Source of the DNA: JBCBSS01 sp039819065
GTDB lineage: Bacteria > Bacteroidota > Bacteroidia > Cytophagales > Cyclobacteriaceae
Length of the DNA: 41,244 nucleotides
Assembly: GCA_039819065.1 (NCBI GenBank)
Contig: JBCBSS010000061.1
Span: 1-41,244, forward strand
Direction: 5' to 3'
The position numbers were made by a program, and so were the translations under genes. Every line of letters starts with the position of its first letter. Within the stretch, counting starts at the first letter, position 1. Below, in pieces: positions 1 through 8,734 of this stretch. Under the pieces are notes generated by a model. That model had not been told where the DNA came from. It ran no database searches and saw only the letters and a program-made list of their open reading frames with translations.

Positions 1-65
1 CTTCATAATATTGAAGCGCCGCCTCATACTTTACCCTCCAGTCCGGACTCTTCTCTACTTTGCGG
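1..65. other. Inverted copy of bamD sequence at the window edge (probable chimera)
   Basis: Positions 1-65 are the reverse complement of 138-202, inside bamD, with one mismatch (59 against 144). The switch point is a short inverted homology: TTGCGG at 60-65 against CCGCAA at 138-143. No gene reads through it. The same kind of event is seen at the other window end, so this is best read as a fold-back chimera from amplification or assembly. Sequence upstream of bamD is therefore not reliable here. Confidence 0.85.
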
Positions 66-69
66 CCTT

Positions 70-882
70 ATGAGGGAAAGGATTATCATATCATTATCAA
101 TATTGATCTTCTTCGGAGCAGCATCTTGCAGTAATTTCCGCAAGGTAGAGAAGAGTCCGGACTGGAGGGTAAAGTATGAGGCGGCGCTTCAATATTATGA
201 AGAGGAAGATTATTATCGAGCCTTAGTTCTTTTTGAGCAGATCCTTCCTATCATACGCGGTTTACCTGAAGGCGAAAAGGTTTCTTTCTATAAAGCGTAT
301 TGCCATTTCTATCGAGGAGAGTTTTTGTTGAGCTCCCACAGCTTCAAAATATTTCATGAAACCTATACGAGGAGCCAGTTTGCAGAAGAAGCACAGTTCA
401 TGTACGCCTACTCTCTATACTTGGATTCTCCCGTGTACAACCTTGATCAGAGCAGCAGTTATGAAGCTATAGGTGCTATTCAAACATTCATTAACCGCTA
501 TCCTTCCAGCAAATTCCGTGAGCAAGCCTCGGAAATTATCAACGAGATGCAGGTAAAGCTGGAAAAAAAGGGATACGAAAATGCGAAGCAATATCTTAAG
601 ATTGGCTACTTTAAATCAGCCATAGTCGCTTTCGACGCCTTCAAAAAGGATTTTCCGGACTCAAACTACAATGAGGAGATTGCTTTCTTGAAAATAAAGG
701 CGGAATACAGCCTGGCTCAGCAAAGTGTATTCGGCAAGCAGTTGGAACGCTTCAGGCAAACGAGGGATCATTATGAAGAATTCATTGACGATTATCCCAA
801 TAGCGACTACTTAAAAGAAGCGGAGAAATTCTACACCGTCAGCCTTCAAAAGATCAGCGAGCTGGCAAAAATATCTAGATAA
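70..882 (+). CDS. bamD: Outer membrane assembly lipoprotein BamD
   Basis: BamD is the TPR-containing lipoprotein of the BAM complex that inserts beta-barrel proteins into the outer membrane. The 270-aa protein starts with a hydrophobic signal ending in a lipobox (AASC, Cys20), so it should be lipidated and face the periplasm. The rest is helical with TPR-like blocks, such as YYEEEDYYRALVLFEQILP near residue 43 and a later FDAFKKDFPDSNYNEEIAFLK-type repeat near residue 190. Length fits the family (about 240-280 aa). It opens a run with rpoZ (22 bp downstream), coaBC, a DUF4835 gene and recN, an order I recognise from Bacteroidota. The native promoter region is replaced by the inverted edge sequence. 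Assignment is by family resemblance and context. Confidence 0.9.
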   Translation: MRERIIISLSILIFFGAASCSNFRKVEKSPDWRVKYEAALQYYEEEDYYRALVLFEQILPIIRGLPEGEKVSFYKAYCHFYRGEFLLSSHSFKIFHETYTRSQFAEEAQFMYAYSLYLDSPVYNLDQSSSYEAIGAIQTFINRYPSSKFREQASEIINEMQVKLEKKGYENAKQYLKIGYFKSAIVAFDAFKKDFPDSNYNEEIAFLKIKAEYSLAQQSVFGKQLERFRQTRDHYEEFIDDYPNSDYLKEAEKFYTVSLQKISELAKISR

Positions 883-904
883 CTATTTAAAAATCATACA
901 TACA

Positions 905-1234
905 ATGGGTACTTCAAACTCATCTATCATTACGAGAGATTTAAGTGAAATAGCAAGCCACACCGGTAATATTTACAAGAGTGTTTCTGTCATTGGCAAA
1001 AGGTCAAGACAAATAGCTGCTGCTATCAAAGAGGAGCTTAACAACAAATTGGCAGAATTTGCTTCTACCGTAGATAACTTAGAGGAGATTTTCGAGAACC
1101 GCGAGCAAATTGAAATCTCTAAATTCTACGAAAGAATGCCTAAAGCAACAATCACTGCCACTGAAGAATTCTTAGATGGTAAAATCACCTTCCGTGACAG
1201 AAATGAAGATACTTTAGACCTACCACGCTTATAA
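905..1234 (+). CDS. rpoZ: DNA-directed RNA polymerase omega subunit (RpoZ/Rpb6 family)
   Basis: This 109-aa protein resembles the Bacteroidota form of the omega subunit, which helps assemble the beta' subunit of RNA polymerase. The conserved omega stretch is visible as NIYKSVSVIGKRSRQIAAAI, with the expected basic and helical character, followed by an acidic tail. It is longer than E. coli omega (about 90 aa), as is usual in this phylum. It lies 22 bp after bamD and 12 bp before coaBC, so it is probably co-transcribed. Linkage of an omega gene with coaBC is common in bacteria and supports the call. Confidence 0.85.
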   Translation: MGTSNSSIITRDLSEIASHTGNIYKSVSVIGKRSRQIAAAIKEELNNKLAEFASTVDNLEEIFENREQIEISKFYERMPKATITATEEFLDGKITFRDRNEDTLDLPRL

Positions 1235-1246
1235 TCCATTGTAGCA

Positions 1247-2458
1247 ATGCTACAAGGCAAAAAGATACTATTAGGAGTTTCTGGTAGCATAGCCGCATAT
1301 AAAGCTGCTATGCTTACCCGTTTACTCATCAAGGCGGGTGCTGAAGTCAAAGTGGTCATGACGCAAACAGCCACTGAATTCATTACACCGTTAACACTCT
1401 CTACACTTTCAAAAAACCCTGTTCTCACAGACTTTGTCAAGGACAAAACCGGCCAATGGAATAACCATGTAGAGCTAGGCTTATGGGCTGATGTCATGCT
1501 GATCGCACCCATTACAGCCAACACACTTGGTAAAATGGCAAACGGATTGTGCGACAACCTACTGTTGGCGACATACTTATCAGCAAGATGTCCAGTGTTT
1601 GTAGCACCAGCAATGGATCTTGATATGTATGCTCACCCCAGCACACGTGAAAACTTGCAGAAAATCACTGGCTATGGGAACAAGGTGATAGAAGTTTCTT
1701 TTGGCGAACTGGCCAGCGGTCTGATAGGTAATGGTAGAATGGCAGAGCCTGAGTTTATAGTCAATTACCTGTCCAATCATTTTAGGGGAGAGCAAAAACT
1801 GGCTGGGAAAAGGGCATTGATTACAGCCGGACCTACTTACGAGGCCATTGATCCCGTTCGGTTCATTGGTAATCATTCAAGTGGGAAAATGGGATATGCG
1901 CTCGCGCAAGAATTGGCCAGCCAGGGAGCAGAGGTTGACTTGGTAAGTGGCCCATCTAATCAAACCATAGAGGTATCTGGTGTTAAAGTCACCAAGGTCA
2001 CTTCAGCGGAGGAAATGTACGAAGCTTGTTCTCAAATTTTTCCTGCCAGCGATATCAATATCCTGGCGGCAGCGGTAGCCGATTACCGCCCTCAAGTCAA
2101 ATTCGAGCAGAAGTTCAAAAAGAAGAGTGAAGAGTTTGACTTAAAGCTAACCAAGACGAAAGATATCGCTTACGAATTAGGCAAGCTCAAAAAAGACAAT
2201 CAGTTCACTGTTGGCTTTGCCTTGGAGACCGAAAATGAAGTCGAACACGCTCAAAAGAAGCTACAGTCCAAGAACTTCGACATGATTGTGCTGAATTCGC
2301 TGCAGGACAAAGGCGCTGGCTTCGGTCACAATACCAATAAGGTTACTTTGATAGATCGTGACAATAACATTGAAAAATTCGAGTTAAAGACTAAAAAAGA
2401 GGTAGCTCAGGATATCGTTACCGCAATCATCTCGAAGATCAAAAAGAATGATGAATAA
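1247..2458 (+). CDS. coaBC: Bifunctional phosphopantothenoylcysteine decarboxylase / phosphopantothenate-cysteine ligase
   Basis: CoaBC makes 4'-phosphopantetheine for coenzyme A: the C-terminal CoaB domain joins 4'-phosphopantothenate to cysteine and the N-terminal CoaC flavoprotein decarboxylates the product. The 403-aa protein has the flavoprotein start GVSGSIAAYKAA, a conserved His74 (NNHVELG), APITANT (the PASANT-like motif), and GNGRMAEPE. CoaB begins near residue 186 with ITAGPTYEAIDPVRFIGN and HSSGKMGYALA. Two usual CoaC residues differ: the PxMN motif reads PAMD (Asp124), and the position of the E. coli catalytic Cys158 is Ser157 (ELASG). I believe this variant occurs in other Bacteroidota but could not check. 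The stop overlaps the next gene by 11 bp, indicating coupling. Confidence 0.95.
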   Translation: MLQGKKILLGVSGSIAAYKAAMLTRLLIKAGAEVKVVMTQTATEFITPLTLSTLSKNPVLTDFVKDKTGQWNNHVELGLWADVMLIAPITANTLGKMANGLCDNLLLATYLSARCPVFVAPAMDLDMYAHPSTRENLQKITGYGNKVIEVSFGELASGLIGNGRMAEPEFIVNYLSNHFRGEQKLAGKRALITAGPTYEAIDPVRFIGNHSSGKMGYALAQELASQGAEVDLVSGPSNQTIEVSGVKVTKVTSAEEMYEACSQIFPASDINILAAAVADYRPQVKFEQKFKKKSEEFDLKLTKTKDIAYELGKLKKDNQFTVGFALETENEVEHAQKKLQSKNFDMIVLNSLQDKGAGFGHNTNKVTLIDRDNNIEKFELKTKKEVAQDIVTAIISKIKKNDE

Positions 2459-3347
2459 GATTATAGTTGTAGCTTGTCTTATTTTCACTTCGCTACAAGT
2501 TGCCGCTCAAGAACTTAATTGTAAGGTAGTAGTCAACGCCGAACAGGTGCAAACCACAGACCGCCGCGTTTTTAAGGACATGGAAATTGCTTTTGCGCAA
2601 TTCATGAATACGAGAAGGTGGACTGAAGATGAATTTCAGCCTGAGGAAAAAATAGACTGCAATCTTATCGTAACTATTGAAAGGATGCCGTCAATTGGTA
2701 ATTTCCAAGCTACAGTTCAAATCCAATCAGCGCGTCCTATTTTCAACACAAATTATGAATCTGTACTGCTGAATTTTGCGGATCGGCAATGGACTTTCGA
2801 GTATATAGAATCGCAGCCGCTGGAATACAACGATAACTCTTTCATCACTAACCTGACCTCGATGCTGGCTTTCTACGCCTACACCGTTTTAGGATTGGAT
2901 TACGATTCGTTTAGCGACCTTGGCGGTGAAGATTATTTCCAAAAAGCACTTACAGTGGTTAATAATGCTCAGCAATCAAATAGACCGGGCTGGGATCCAC
3001 TTCAAGGTAATAGAAACAGGTATTGGTTGTCTGAAAATCTTACCAATAGACAAATGTATTCTATTAGGCGGGGGCTATATACATATCATAGGTTGGCACT
3101 AGACACCTATGACAAAGACCCTGACAACAGTAGAAAGCTTATTCTGAACGTATTGAAGGATATACAAAGGATAAGAAAGAGCTTCCCAAGCTCTATTTTG
3201 ATCATTTCATTCATGGATGCCAAGACCGATGAGCTTATCAATATTTTTTCCGAGGGAAACATCCAGGTCAGACGAGAGGCCTTCGATGTCCTGAGTGAAA
3301 TCGACCCTACCAATGCTACCAAATACGATAAGATAGTAAAAAACTAA
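2448..3347 (+). CDS. porD: DUF4835 family periplasmic protein, PorD-like (type IX secretion associated)
   Basis: A 299-aa secreted protein. It begins with a signal peptide (hydrophobic residues 4-18, then VAAQ|ELNC), and the mature part opens with ELNCKVVVNAEQVQ, the hallmark start of DUF4835 proteins. DUF4835 is Bacteroidota-specific and has been named PorD in work on the type IX secretion system; this link is from memory. Either of two adjacent ATG codons (2448, 2451) may be the start, both inside the end of coaBC, so translation is probably coupled. No other T9SS gene is present in the window. Position between coaBC and recN fits what I recall from related genomes. Confidence 0.75.
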   Translation: MMNKIIVVACLIFTSLQVAAQELNCKVVVNAEQVQTTDRRVFKDMEIAFAQFMNTRRWTEDEFQPEEKIDCNLIVTIERMPSIGNFQATVQIQSARPIFNTNYESVLLNFADRQWTFEYIESQPLEYNDNSFITNLTSMLAFYAYTVLGLDYDSFSDLGGEDYFQKALTVVNNAQQSNRPGWDPLQGNRNRYWLSENLTNRQMYSIRRGLYTYHRLALDTYDKDPDNSRKLILNVLKDIQRIRKSFPSSILIISFMDAKTDELINIFSEGNIQVRREAFDVLSEIDPTNATKYDKIVKN

Positions 3348-3389
3348 AGCCTACTTTTTGATTACTTTTGTCGAGCAGATTGTATTTCA

Positions 3390-3620
3390 TTGCTCGTGAG
3401 TAAAAAGCAAATCAGATATAGTAATACAGAGGATATCAGAAGTAACGTATCTTCATTGGTGGGAGAAACCATTAACTTAATTGCCAAAGACAAGTCAGTT
3501 TACCGGCTCAAGGTTCTTAAGTACGAAGATGATTTTTTACTAACCAAAGATTTCCGATCACAGAAACATAGGTTTGCTATTTCCTCCATTACAGAAATCA
3601 TAACTGAAGTAAAGCGATAA
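3390..3620 (+). CDS. Small conserved-looking hypothetical protein
   Basis: A 76-aa ORF with no family I recognise. It has no signal peptide or membrane segment, and consists of alternating hydrophobic and charged stretches (INLIAKDKSVYRLKVLKYE, then FAISSITEIITEVKR) suggesting a small beta-barrel or SH3-like fold. No ATG is available: the frame opens with TTG at 3390, with GTG at 3396 the other option. It lies 42 bp after the DUF4835 gene and 6 bp before recN in the same direction. Tight packing and full use of the gap argue that it is real. Confidence 0.6.
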   Translation: MLVSKKQIRYSNTEDIRSNVSSLVGETINLIAKDKSVYRLKVLKYEDDFLLTKDFRSQKHRFAISSITEIITEVKR

Positions 3621-3626
3621 ATAATA

Positions 3627-5276
3627 ATGTTGGTTCACCTGTCGATTAAAAACTATGCCTTAATTCAGCACCTTGAACTAAGCCCGTCTAAAAACCTAAG
3701 TATCGTAACGGGTGAAACAGGCGCGGGTAAATCTATCATGCTAGGTGCTATTGGGCTATTGCTAGGGAACAGAGCCGATACGAAAACACTTCACAATGAA
3801 TCAGAAAAGTGCATTATCGAAGGGGAGTTTGATGTAAGCCGATATGCGCTAAAAGACTTTTTTGAAGCCGAGGATCTCGATTACGAAAAACAATCAATAA
3901 TTAGGCGTGAGATTGCACCAAGTGGTAAATCCAGAGCATTCATCAATGACACACCCACCACATTGGATGTCCTTAAAAGATTGGGTTTGTATCTCATGGA
4001 TATTCATTCCCAACATGATACTTTACTCCTTGGATCCAATAATTACCAACTAAAGCTAATAGACGATCTGGCGGGTCATCATGATTTACTAAAGCAATAT
4101 CAGCAAGGTTTCAAGCGCTTTACGGCCGTAAAAAAAGAGCTTTCGTCATTAGAGGCCGAAGCAGCCCAGCTTAGAAAAGAGTCAGACTACAATCAGTTCC
4201 TATTTGATGAGCTAAGTAAGGCCGATCTTTCGGAAAATGAGCAACAGGAATTGGAAGAACAGCTAAAAGTGTTGGAGCATGCTGAAGAGATCAAGACCAA
4301 CCTTACTGAAGCTTTTAACCTTATCTCAGACGGCGAGTATTCTTCCTTGAATAGCCTGAACGATGCTAATCGGTCGCTCAAGCAGATCTCGAATCTTTCC
4401 GAAAAATACAAAGAACTTCAGGATAGACTGGAAAGCAGCTTGATCGAGCTTGGTGATATTGCTCAGGAATTGGAACGGGATAACGAAAGTGTGGAGTATG
4501 ATCCCGTAAAAACTGAGGAAACTAAGGAAAGATTAGGCCTAATTTACCAGCTCCAACAAAAGCACCAAGTAGATGATATCAAGTCACTCTTGGCCATACA
4601 GCAGGAATTAGAGGGTAAGGTAAGCAAGGTTTTGAATCTTGACGAAGACCTTGAAGCGTTGAGGGCTCAATTGTCTGAATCAGAAGATAATTTGCTCAAG
4701 CATGGAAAACAATTGAGCAAATCAAGACAAGCTATATTCCCAAAGGTGAAGAAAAGCATTGAAAAACTGCTGAGTACTTTGGGTATGCCTGATGCCTCGA
4801 TTGAAATAATCAATAAGGAAATAGCACCTCATACGCTGGGGATAGATGAGGTGAGTTTACTCTTCAGTGCCAATAAGGGAGTAAAACCACAACCCCTTAA
4901 AAATGTGGCTTCTGGTGGAGAGTTTTCGAGATTAATGTTCTGCGTTAAGTACGTCCTGGCTGACAAGACTTCCCTACCTACTATTATATTCGATGAAATC
5001 GATACAGGTGTATCAGGAGAAATAGCCCTTAAATTAGGAGCTTTAATGAAGAAAATGGCCGATAACCATCAAGTGATAGCGATCAGCCACCTTCCTCAAG
5101 TTGCAGCCAAAGGAGATGTCCACTACTTTGTGTACAAGGACAACTCTTCAAATAAGGCTATCAGTAGGGTACGCCCTCTGGAAGCTCAGGAAAGGGTAAC
5201 GGAAATTGCCAAAATGATTGGGGGTGATAAACCATCCCAAAGCGCCTACGACAGCGCCAAAGAGCTTATGGCCTAG
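3627..5276 (+). CDS. recN: DNA repair protein RecN
   Basis: RecN is an SMC-like ATPase that acts early in repair of double-strand breaks by holding DNA ends. The 549-aa protein has an N-terminal Walker A motif (GETGAGKSIML, about residues 30-40), a long coiled-coil middle (about 160-370) and a C-terminal head with the signature ASGGEFSRLMFCVKY and Walker B FDEIDTGVSG. Length fits the family. It starts 6 bp after the small unknown gene and is the last gene of the run that begins with bamD. Only 12 bp separate its stop from the convergent AhpD-like gene, with no clear terminator between. Confidence 0.95.
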   Translation: MLVHLSIKNYALIQHLELSPSKNLSIVTGETGAGKSIMLGAIGLLLGNRADTKTLHNESEKCIIEGEFDVSRYALKDFFEAEDLDYEKQSIIRREIAPSGKSRAFINDTPTTLDVLKRLGLYLMDIHSQHDTLLLGSNNYQLKLIDDLAGHHDLLKQYQQGFKRFTAVKKELSSLEAEAAQLRKESDYNQFLFDELSKADLSENEQQELEEQLKVLEHAEEIKTNLTEAFNLISDGEYSSLNSLNDANRSLKQISNLSEKYKELQDRLESSLIELGDIAQELERDNESVEYDPVKTEETKERLGLIYQLQQKHQVDDIKSLLAIQQELEGKVSKVLNLDEDLEALRAQLSESEDNLLKHGKQLSKSRQAIFPKVKKSIEKLLSTLGMPDASIEIINKEIAPHTLGIDEVSLLFSANKGVKPQPLKNVASGGEFSRLMFCVKYVLADKTSLPTIIFDEIDTGVSGEIALKLGALMKKMADNHQVIAISHLPQVAAKGDVHYFVYKDNSSNKAISRVRPLEAQERVTEIAKMIGGDKPSQSAYDSAKELMA

Positions 5277-5288
5277 TGCTATCTGGGC

Positions 5289-5849
5289 TCATTGGCTAAG
5301 TACTTGCTCAAAGCCTTCGTCTACATTGATTTTGGTTGCATTAGCCAAAAGACCGTAGAAAACAGCCATCCCAGACATAGCGATCAGTTCCATTATTTCC
5401 TCTTCGCTGTAGCCATGTCCTTTCAGTTCTTCATAATCTTTGTCTTGCAGGCAGTTCGAATCTTTGGCAATCCTGACTGTAAAATCTAACGCCGCTTTTT
5501 CTTGTGGACTACTAGGTGATGAAAGGCTCTGCTTGATCTCAGCAATTTCTTCATTCGTAACCCCAAGCATCTTCAGTATTGCTGAATGTGCCGATACGCA
5601 ATAATTAGATTCTCCGTAAGTAGAAACAGCTACTAATATGGTTTCTTTGAGTTTTCTAGGGAGTTTACCGCTCATCAATACATTCTTCATTACCTGCCAA
5701 ATACCTGCTAATGATTCAGGTGCGTTACCCCATACGCGAAAGAAATTTGGAGTAAAAGGTGCGTTCATAGTGGTTTTAATTTCCTCCAGTACGCTTTCTG
5801 TTTCAGAGGAAAATTTTTCTTGGGTGAAAATGGGGCTAATGGTGGCCAT
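5289..5849 (-). CDS. Carboxymuconolactone decarboxylase / AhpD-like family protein
   Basis: The AhpD/CMD fold is a small helical domain found in peroxidase partners and decarboxylases. I chose the ATG at 5849 (MATISPIFTQ), giving 186 aa; a longer frame to 5924 adds 25 residues with no family resemblance. The diagnostic segment is ESNYCVSAHSAILKMLGV, followed by ALDFTVRIAKDS and a C-terminal MELIAMSGMAVFYGLLAN helix typical of the family. The active-site stretch has one Cys (NYCVSAH) instead of the CxxC of true AhpD peroxidases, so peroxidase activity is uncertain. It is monocistronic and convergent with recN. Confidence 0.8.
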   Translation of the reverse strand: MATISPIFTQEKFSSETESVLEEIKTTMNAPFTPNFFRVWGNAPESLAGIWQVMKNVLMSGKLPRKLKETILVAVSTYGESNYCVSAHSAILKMLGVTNEEIAEIKQSLSSPSSPQEKAALDFTVRIAKDSNCLQDKDYEELKGHGYSEEEIMELIAMSGMAVFYGLLANATKINVDEGFEQVLSQ

Positions 5850-6113
5850 ACCTATTTGATTTAAGTTGAAAAAATAATTTGATTTTGTAGTGGTGATGCT
5901 ATCAAAAAAACGACCTATTATCACAATTGTTTAAGAGCCTGTGCCAAAAAAATGTAGTTTTTAGTTAAGTTGAAGTTGCAAGATATAGGTCAATAGACAG
6001 TTTATAATGATATCAATTTTGGTTTACATATGTAAAAAAGCATTTAGTTTTTGGGACATTATTGCATGAAATGTGGTAACTACCAAAACATTTGCCCTAG
6101 CTGACTTTATTCA

Positions 6114-7577
6114 TTGAAATCGACTCCAAATACCTTAAAGCTCATTGGCCTTATACTGGGGCCGCTTCTATTCCTGATAATTATTTATAGTTACCCCGAA
6201 GAGAGCGCATTAGCTCCTAAAGCATGGAGGGTAATTGGACTAGCATCATGGATGATCGTATGGTGGATAACAGAGGCGGTGCCAATACCTGTTACGGCTT
6301 TATTGCCCATGTTTATATTTCCGCTCACCGGTGTATTTACAATCAATGAGTCCACAGCGCCTTACTCCTCACATATTATTTATCTCTTTATGGGCGGTTT
6401 CATTATAGCATTGGCTATGGAGAAACACAATTTGCACAAGCGCATCGCCCTTAATCTTATCAAACTCACCGGAACAAAAGCCAACGGCATTATCCTGGGT
6501 TTCATGATATCCACTGCCTTTCTTAGCATGTGGATCAGTAATACGGCTACAGCTGTAATGATGTTGCCAATCGCACTTTCTGTAACGGAATTATTGAGTG
6601 GTAAGCCCGCTACCAGCGATCAACAAAAGCCCTTCAAGTTATTTGCTCTGGCCTTATTTCTAAGCATTGCCTATGCGGCCAATATCGGTGGTACTGCTAC
6701 CATTATCGGTACACCGCCCAATGTGGTTCTGTCTGGTATCATCAGCCAACAATATGGCATCGACCTTGATTTTAACAAATGGTTAATCATAGGCATACCC
6801 ACTGCTACCATTCTTCTCGCATGCACCTATTTGCTACTGACCCGAGTACTTTTTAAAAGTAACCTGGGTAGGATTTCAGGTGCCAGTGACTTGATCAAAG
6901 AGCAGTTAAAAGAATTAGGGCCTTTTAGTAAATCGGAAGTGCTGGTGACTTTAGTCTTCGGGCTTACTGCTTCGGGCTGGATCTTGAAGAATGAAATCAA
7001 TAGCTGGATTGGGGAAAAGCTTCTTACAGATACAATCACGGCTATGGTAGGCGGATGCTTAATGTTCGTGGTACCAGTCGATATTAAGAAAGGCGAATTT
7101 CTATTGGATTGGGCTACCATGAAGAAGCTGCCTTGGGGAATATTGATTCTATTTGGTGGTGGTTTGTGTTTGGCTAAGGGAATGGAATCCGCCAATATCA
7201 TTCAACTCATCGGTGATTCAATAGCAAATAATGGTCAATTCAGTGTATGGATTCTCATTCTGGTGCTGACTGGCGTTATGCTATTTATGACAGAATTGAT
7301 GAGTAACGTTGCTTTGACTAACATCTTTGTACCGGTTGTGGCTGGCATAGCTGATGGATTAAATCTCAGCCCTTTGTTGTTAACTATCCCAGTGACTATG
7401 GCTGCTAGTTGTGCTTTTATGATGCCCATCTCTACACCTCCCAACGCTATCGTATTTGCTAGTGGTTATATCCGGATGAAAGATATGATCAGGGCAGGCT
7501 TTTTACTGAATATCATTTCCATCTTGTTATTACTGGGTGCCGCGGTCACCCTTGTGAATTGGGTATACTTGTCTTAG
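6114..7577 (+). CDS. SLC13/DASS family sodium-coupled carboxylate transporter
   Basis: A 487-aa polytopic membrane protein with about 11-12 hydrophobic segments. Members of this divalent anion:Na+ symporter family import dicarboxylates, citrate or sulfate. The first SNT motif is clear (MWISNTATAVMM, about residues 140-151), and the second appears as ELMSNVALTN near residue 400. The C-terminal family signature is also present (MAASCAFMMPISTPPNAIVF). Substrate cannot be fixed; a C4-dicarboxylate is the usual guess. The frame opens with TTG at 6114; no in-frame ATG lies between there and the first membrane segment. It stands alone, tail-to-tail with the small DUF6249-like gene. Confidence 0.88.
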   Translation: MKSTPNTLKLIGLILGPLLFLIIIYSYPEESALAPKAWRVIGLASWMIVWWITEAVPIPVTALLPMFIFPLTGVFTINESTAPYSSHIIYLFMGGFIIALAMEKHNLHKRIALNLIKLTGTKANGIILGFMISTAFLSMWISNTATAVMMLPIALSVTELLSGKPATSDQQKPFKLFALALFLSIAYAANIGGTATIIGTPPNVVLSGIISQQYGIDLDFNKWLIIGIPTATILLACTYLLLTRVLFKSNLGRISGASDLIKEQLKELGPFSKSEVLVTLVFGLTASGWILKNEINSWIGEKLLTDTITAMVGGCLMFVVPVDIKKGEFLLDWATMKKLPWGILILFGGGLCLAKGMESANIIQLIGDSIANNGQFSVWILILVLTGVMLFMTELMSNVALTNIFVPVVAGIADGLNLSPLLLTIPVTMAASCAFMMPISTPPNAIVFASGYIRMKDMIRAGFLLNIISILLLLGAAVTLVNWVYLS

Positions 7578-7581
7578 ACAA

Positions 7582-7926
7582 CTATACCTTATCCTTCATT
7601 TTTTTCTCCTCAATGATGTAAGCAATTCCAAGACCTAGGCCTCCAAATATGAGTAGCATAGAGAAATAAGCCACTTCTTCCATGTAGAAATAGTGATCCA
7701 GAAAATAGCCAAATAAAAGACCTATACCCGCTCCTACCAGCAAAAGTGCAAACCTTAGTGTGACAGATGCATCGTGGTTTTTAGCTCTTATCTCCTCAAG
7801 ACTGATCCCTTTTTCAATAGCGGCCAGCCGTTCTATATTCGCATATTTTCTCAAATAAACTACCATTACAAAGGCTCCTAGCGAGATTATTATGGGTAGT
7901 AAGACTCCTAATATTGCAACGCTCAT
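7582..7926 (-). CDS. Small membrane protein, DUF6249-like
   Basis: A 114-aa protein with an N-terminal membrane helix (about residues 3-24), a short charged cytoplasmic segment (KYANIERLAAIEKGISLEEI) and two further helices (about 56-75 and 83-103), ending in a lysine-rich tail. The AIEKGISLEE stretch after the first helix is typical of the DUF6249 group of Bacteroidota membrane proteins, which are often encoded beside ECF sigma factors. Here the ECF gene is divergent, 230 bp away. Function unknown. Confidence 0.65.
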   Translation of the reverse strand: MSVAILGVLLPIIISLGAFVMVVYLRKYANIERLAAIEKGISLEEIRAKNHDASVTLRFALLLVGAGIGLLFGYFLDHYFYMEEVAYFSMLLIFGGLGLGIAYIIEEKKMKDKV

Positions 7927-8156
7927 TTTCTTTAACTTTAAATGATTTGAATAATTTTATCGCTTGGACGCACCTATCAAAAGAGAGGTTACAGCCAATC
8001 GAAAAATAATTCTCATCGAATGGGGTGATTATCGTTTCTACCATCCACAAGATAAAATGACCTTTCTATAAAACTGTGCCTCTTACTCGTTTAAGGTTCT
8101 ACTGCATCAAAGTTTAAAAATAATTTATGGAAATGCTGTAACTTGACTGAATTAGT

Positions 8157-8732
8157 ATGCGTCCAAGCACCGTGAATGATCAAGAGTCAGACCTTCAAAT
8201 AATCTCCGAAGTAATAGGCGGTGATAAATCGGCTTATGCTGATTTGGTGGACAAGTATAAAAGCTATGCCTATTCACTGGCTTATCGCATTCTGAATAAT
8301 CAAGAGGATGCTGAAGAAGCGGCTCAGGATGCTTTTATAAAAGCTTACCACGCGCTGCCTAAATTCGGAGGTCAATCAAAATTTTCAACCTGGCTCTATC
8401 GTATTGTGTTCAATACAGCCATTAGTTATAAAAGGAAACAAAAACATTATCACGATGACATAGAGGTTGTTCACTCAAAGTTTGCTGGCGAATTGGATTC
8501 GTCAGCCGAAAAAAATGATCGCGATCATTTCATCCATCTGGCCTTGGGTAAATTATTGCCGACAGACGCAGCGATTATTACATTGTTCTACCTTAAGGAA
8601 CATTCGCTGGAAGAGATAAGCGAGATCATGGGTACTAAGACGAATACGGTCAAAGTAAAGCTATTCAGGGCCCGAAAACGGTTGGCCGAAGAATTGAAAA
8701 GAATATTAAAGCATGAAGCGGTAACTTTATAG
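8157..8732 (+). CDS. RNA polymerase ECF-type sigma factor
   Basis: A 191-aa sigma-70 family protein with only regions 2 and 4. Region 2 is visible around residues 25-100 (LAYRILNNQEDAEEAAQDAF, then FSTWLYRIVFNTAISYKRK), and region 4 around residues 130-185 (HSLEEISEIMGTKTNTVKVK, then FRARKRLAEELK). ECF factors direct polymerase to stress or envelope regulons and are usually held by a membrane anti-sigma factor. The next gene starts 2 bp after the stop and has that architecture, so the pair is probably one operon. The target regulon cannot be read here. Confidence 0.92.
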   Translation: MRPSTVNDQESDLQIISEVIGGDKSAYADLVDKYKSYAYSLAYRILNNQEDAEEAAQDAFIKAYHALPKFGGQSKFSTWLYRIVFNTAISYKRKQKHYHDDIEVVHSKFAGELDSSAEKNDRDHFIHLALGKLLPTDAAIITLFYLKEHSLEEISEIMGTKTNTVKVKLFRARKRLAEELKRILKHEAVTL

Positions 8733-8734
8733 TC

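Noticed and set aside
1126..1557. Minus-strand ORF of 143 codons
   Set aside because: It lies opposite rpoZ and coaBC, shows no family features and is a shadow of the real genes.
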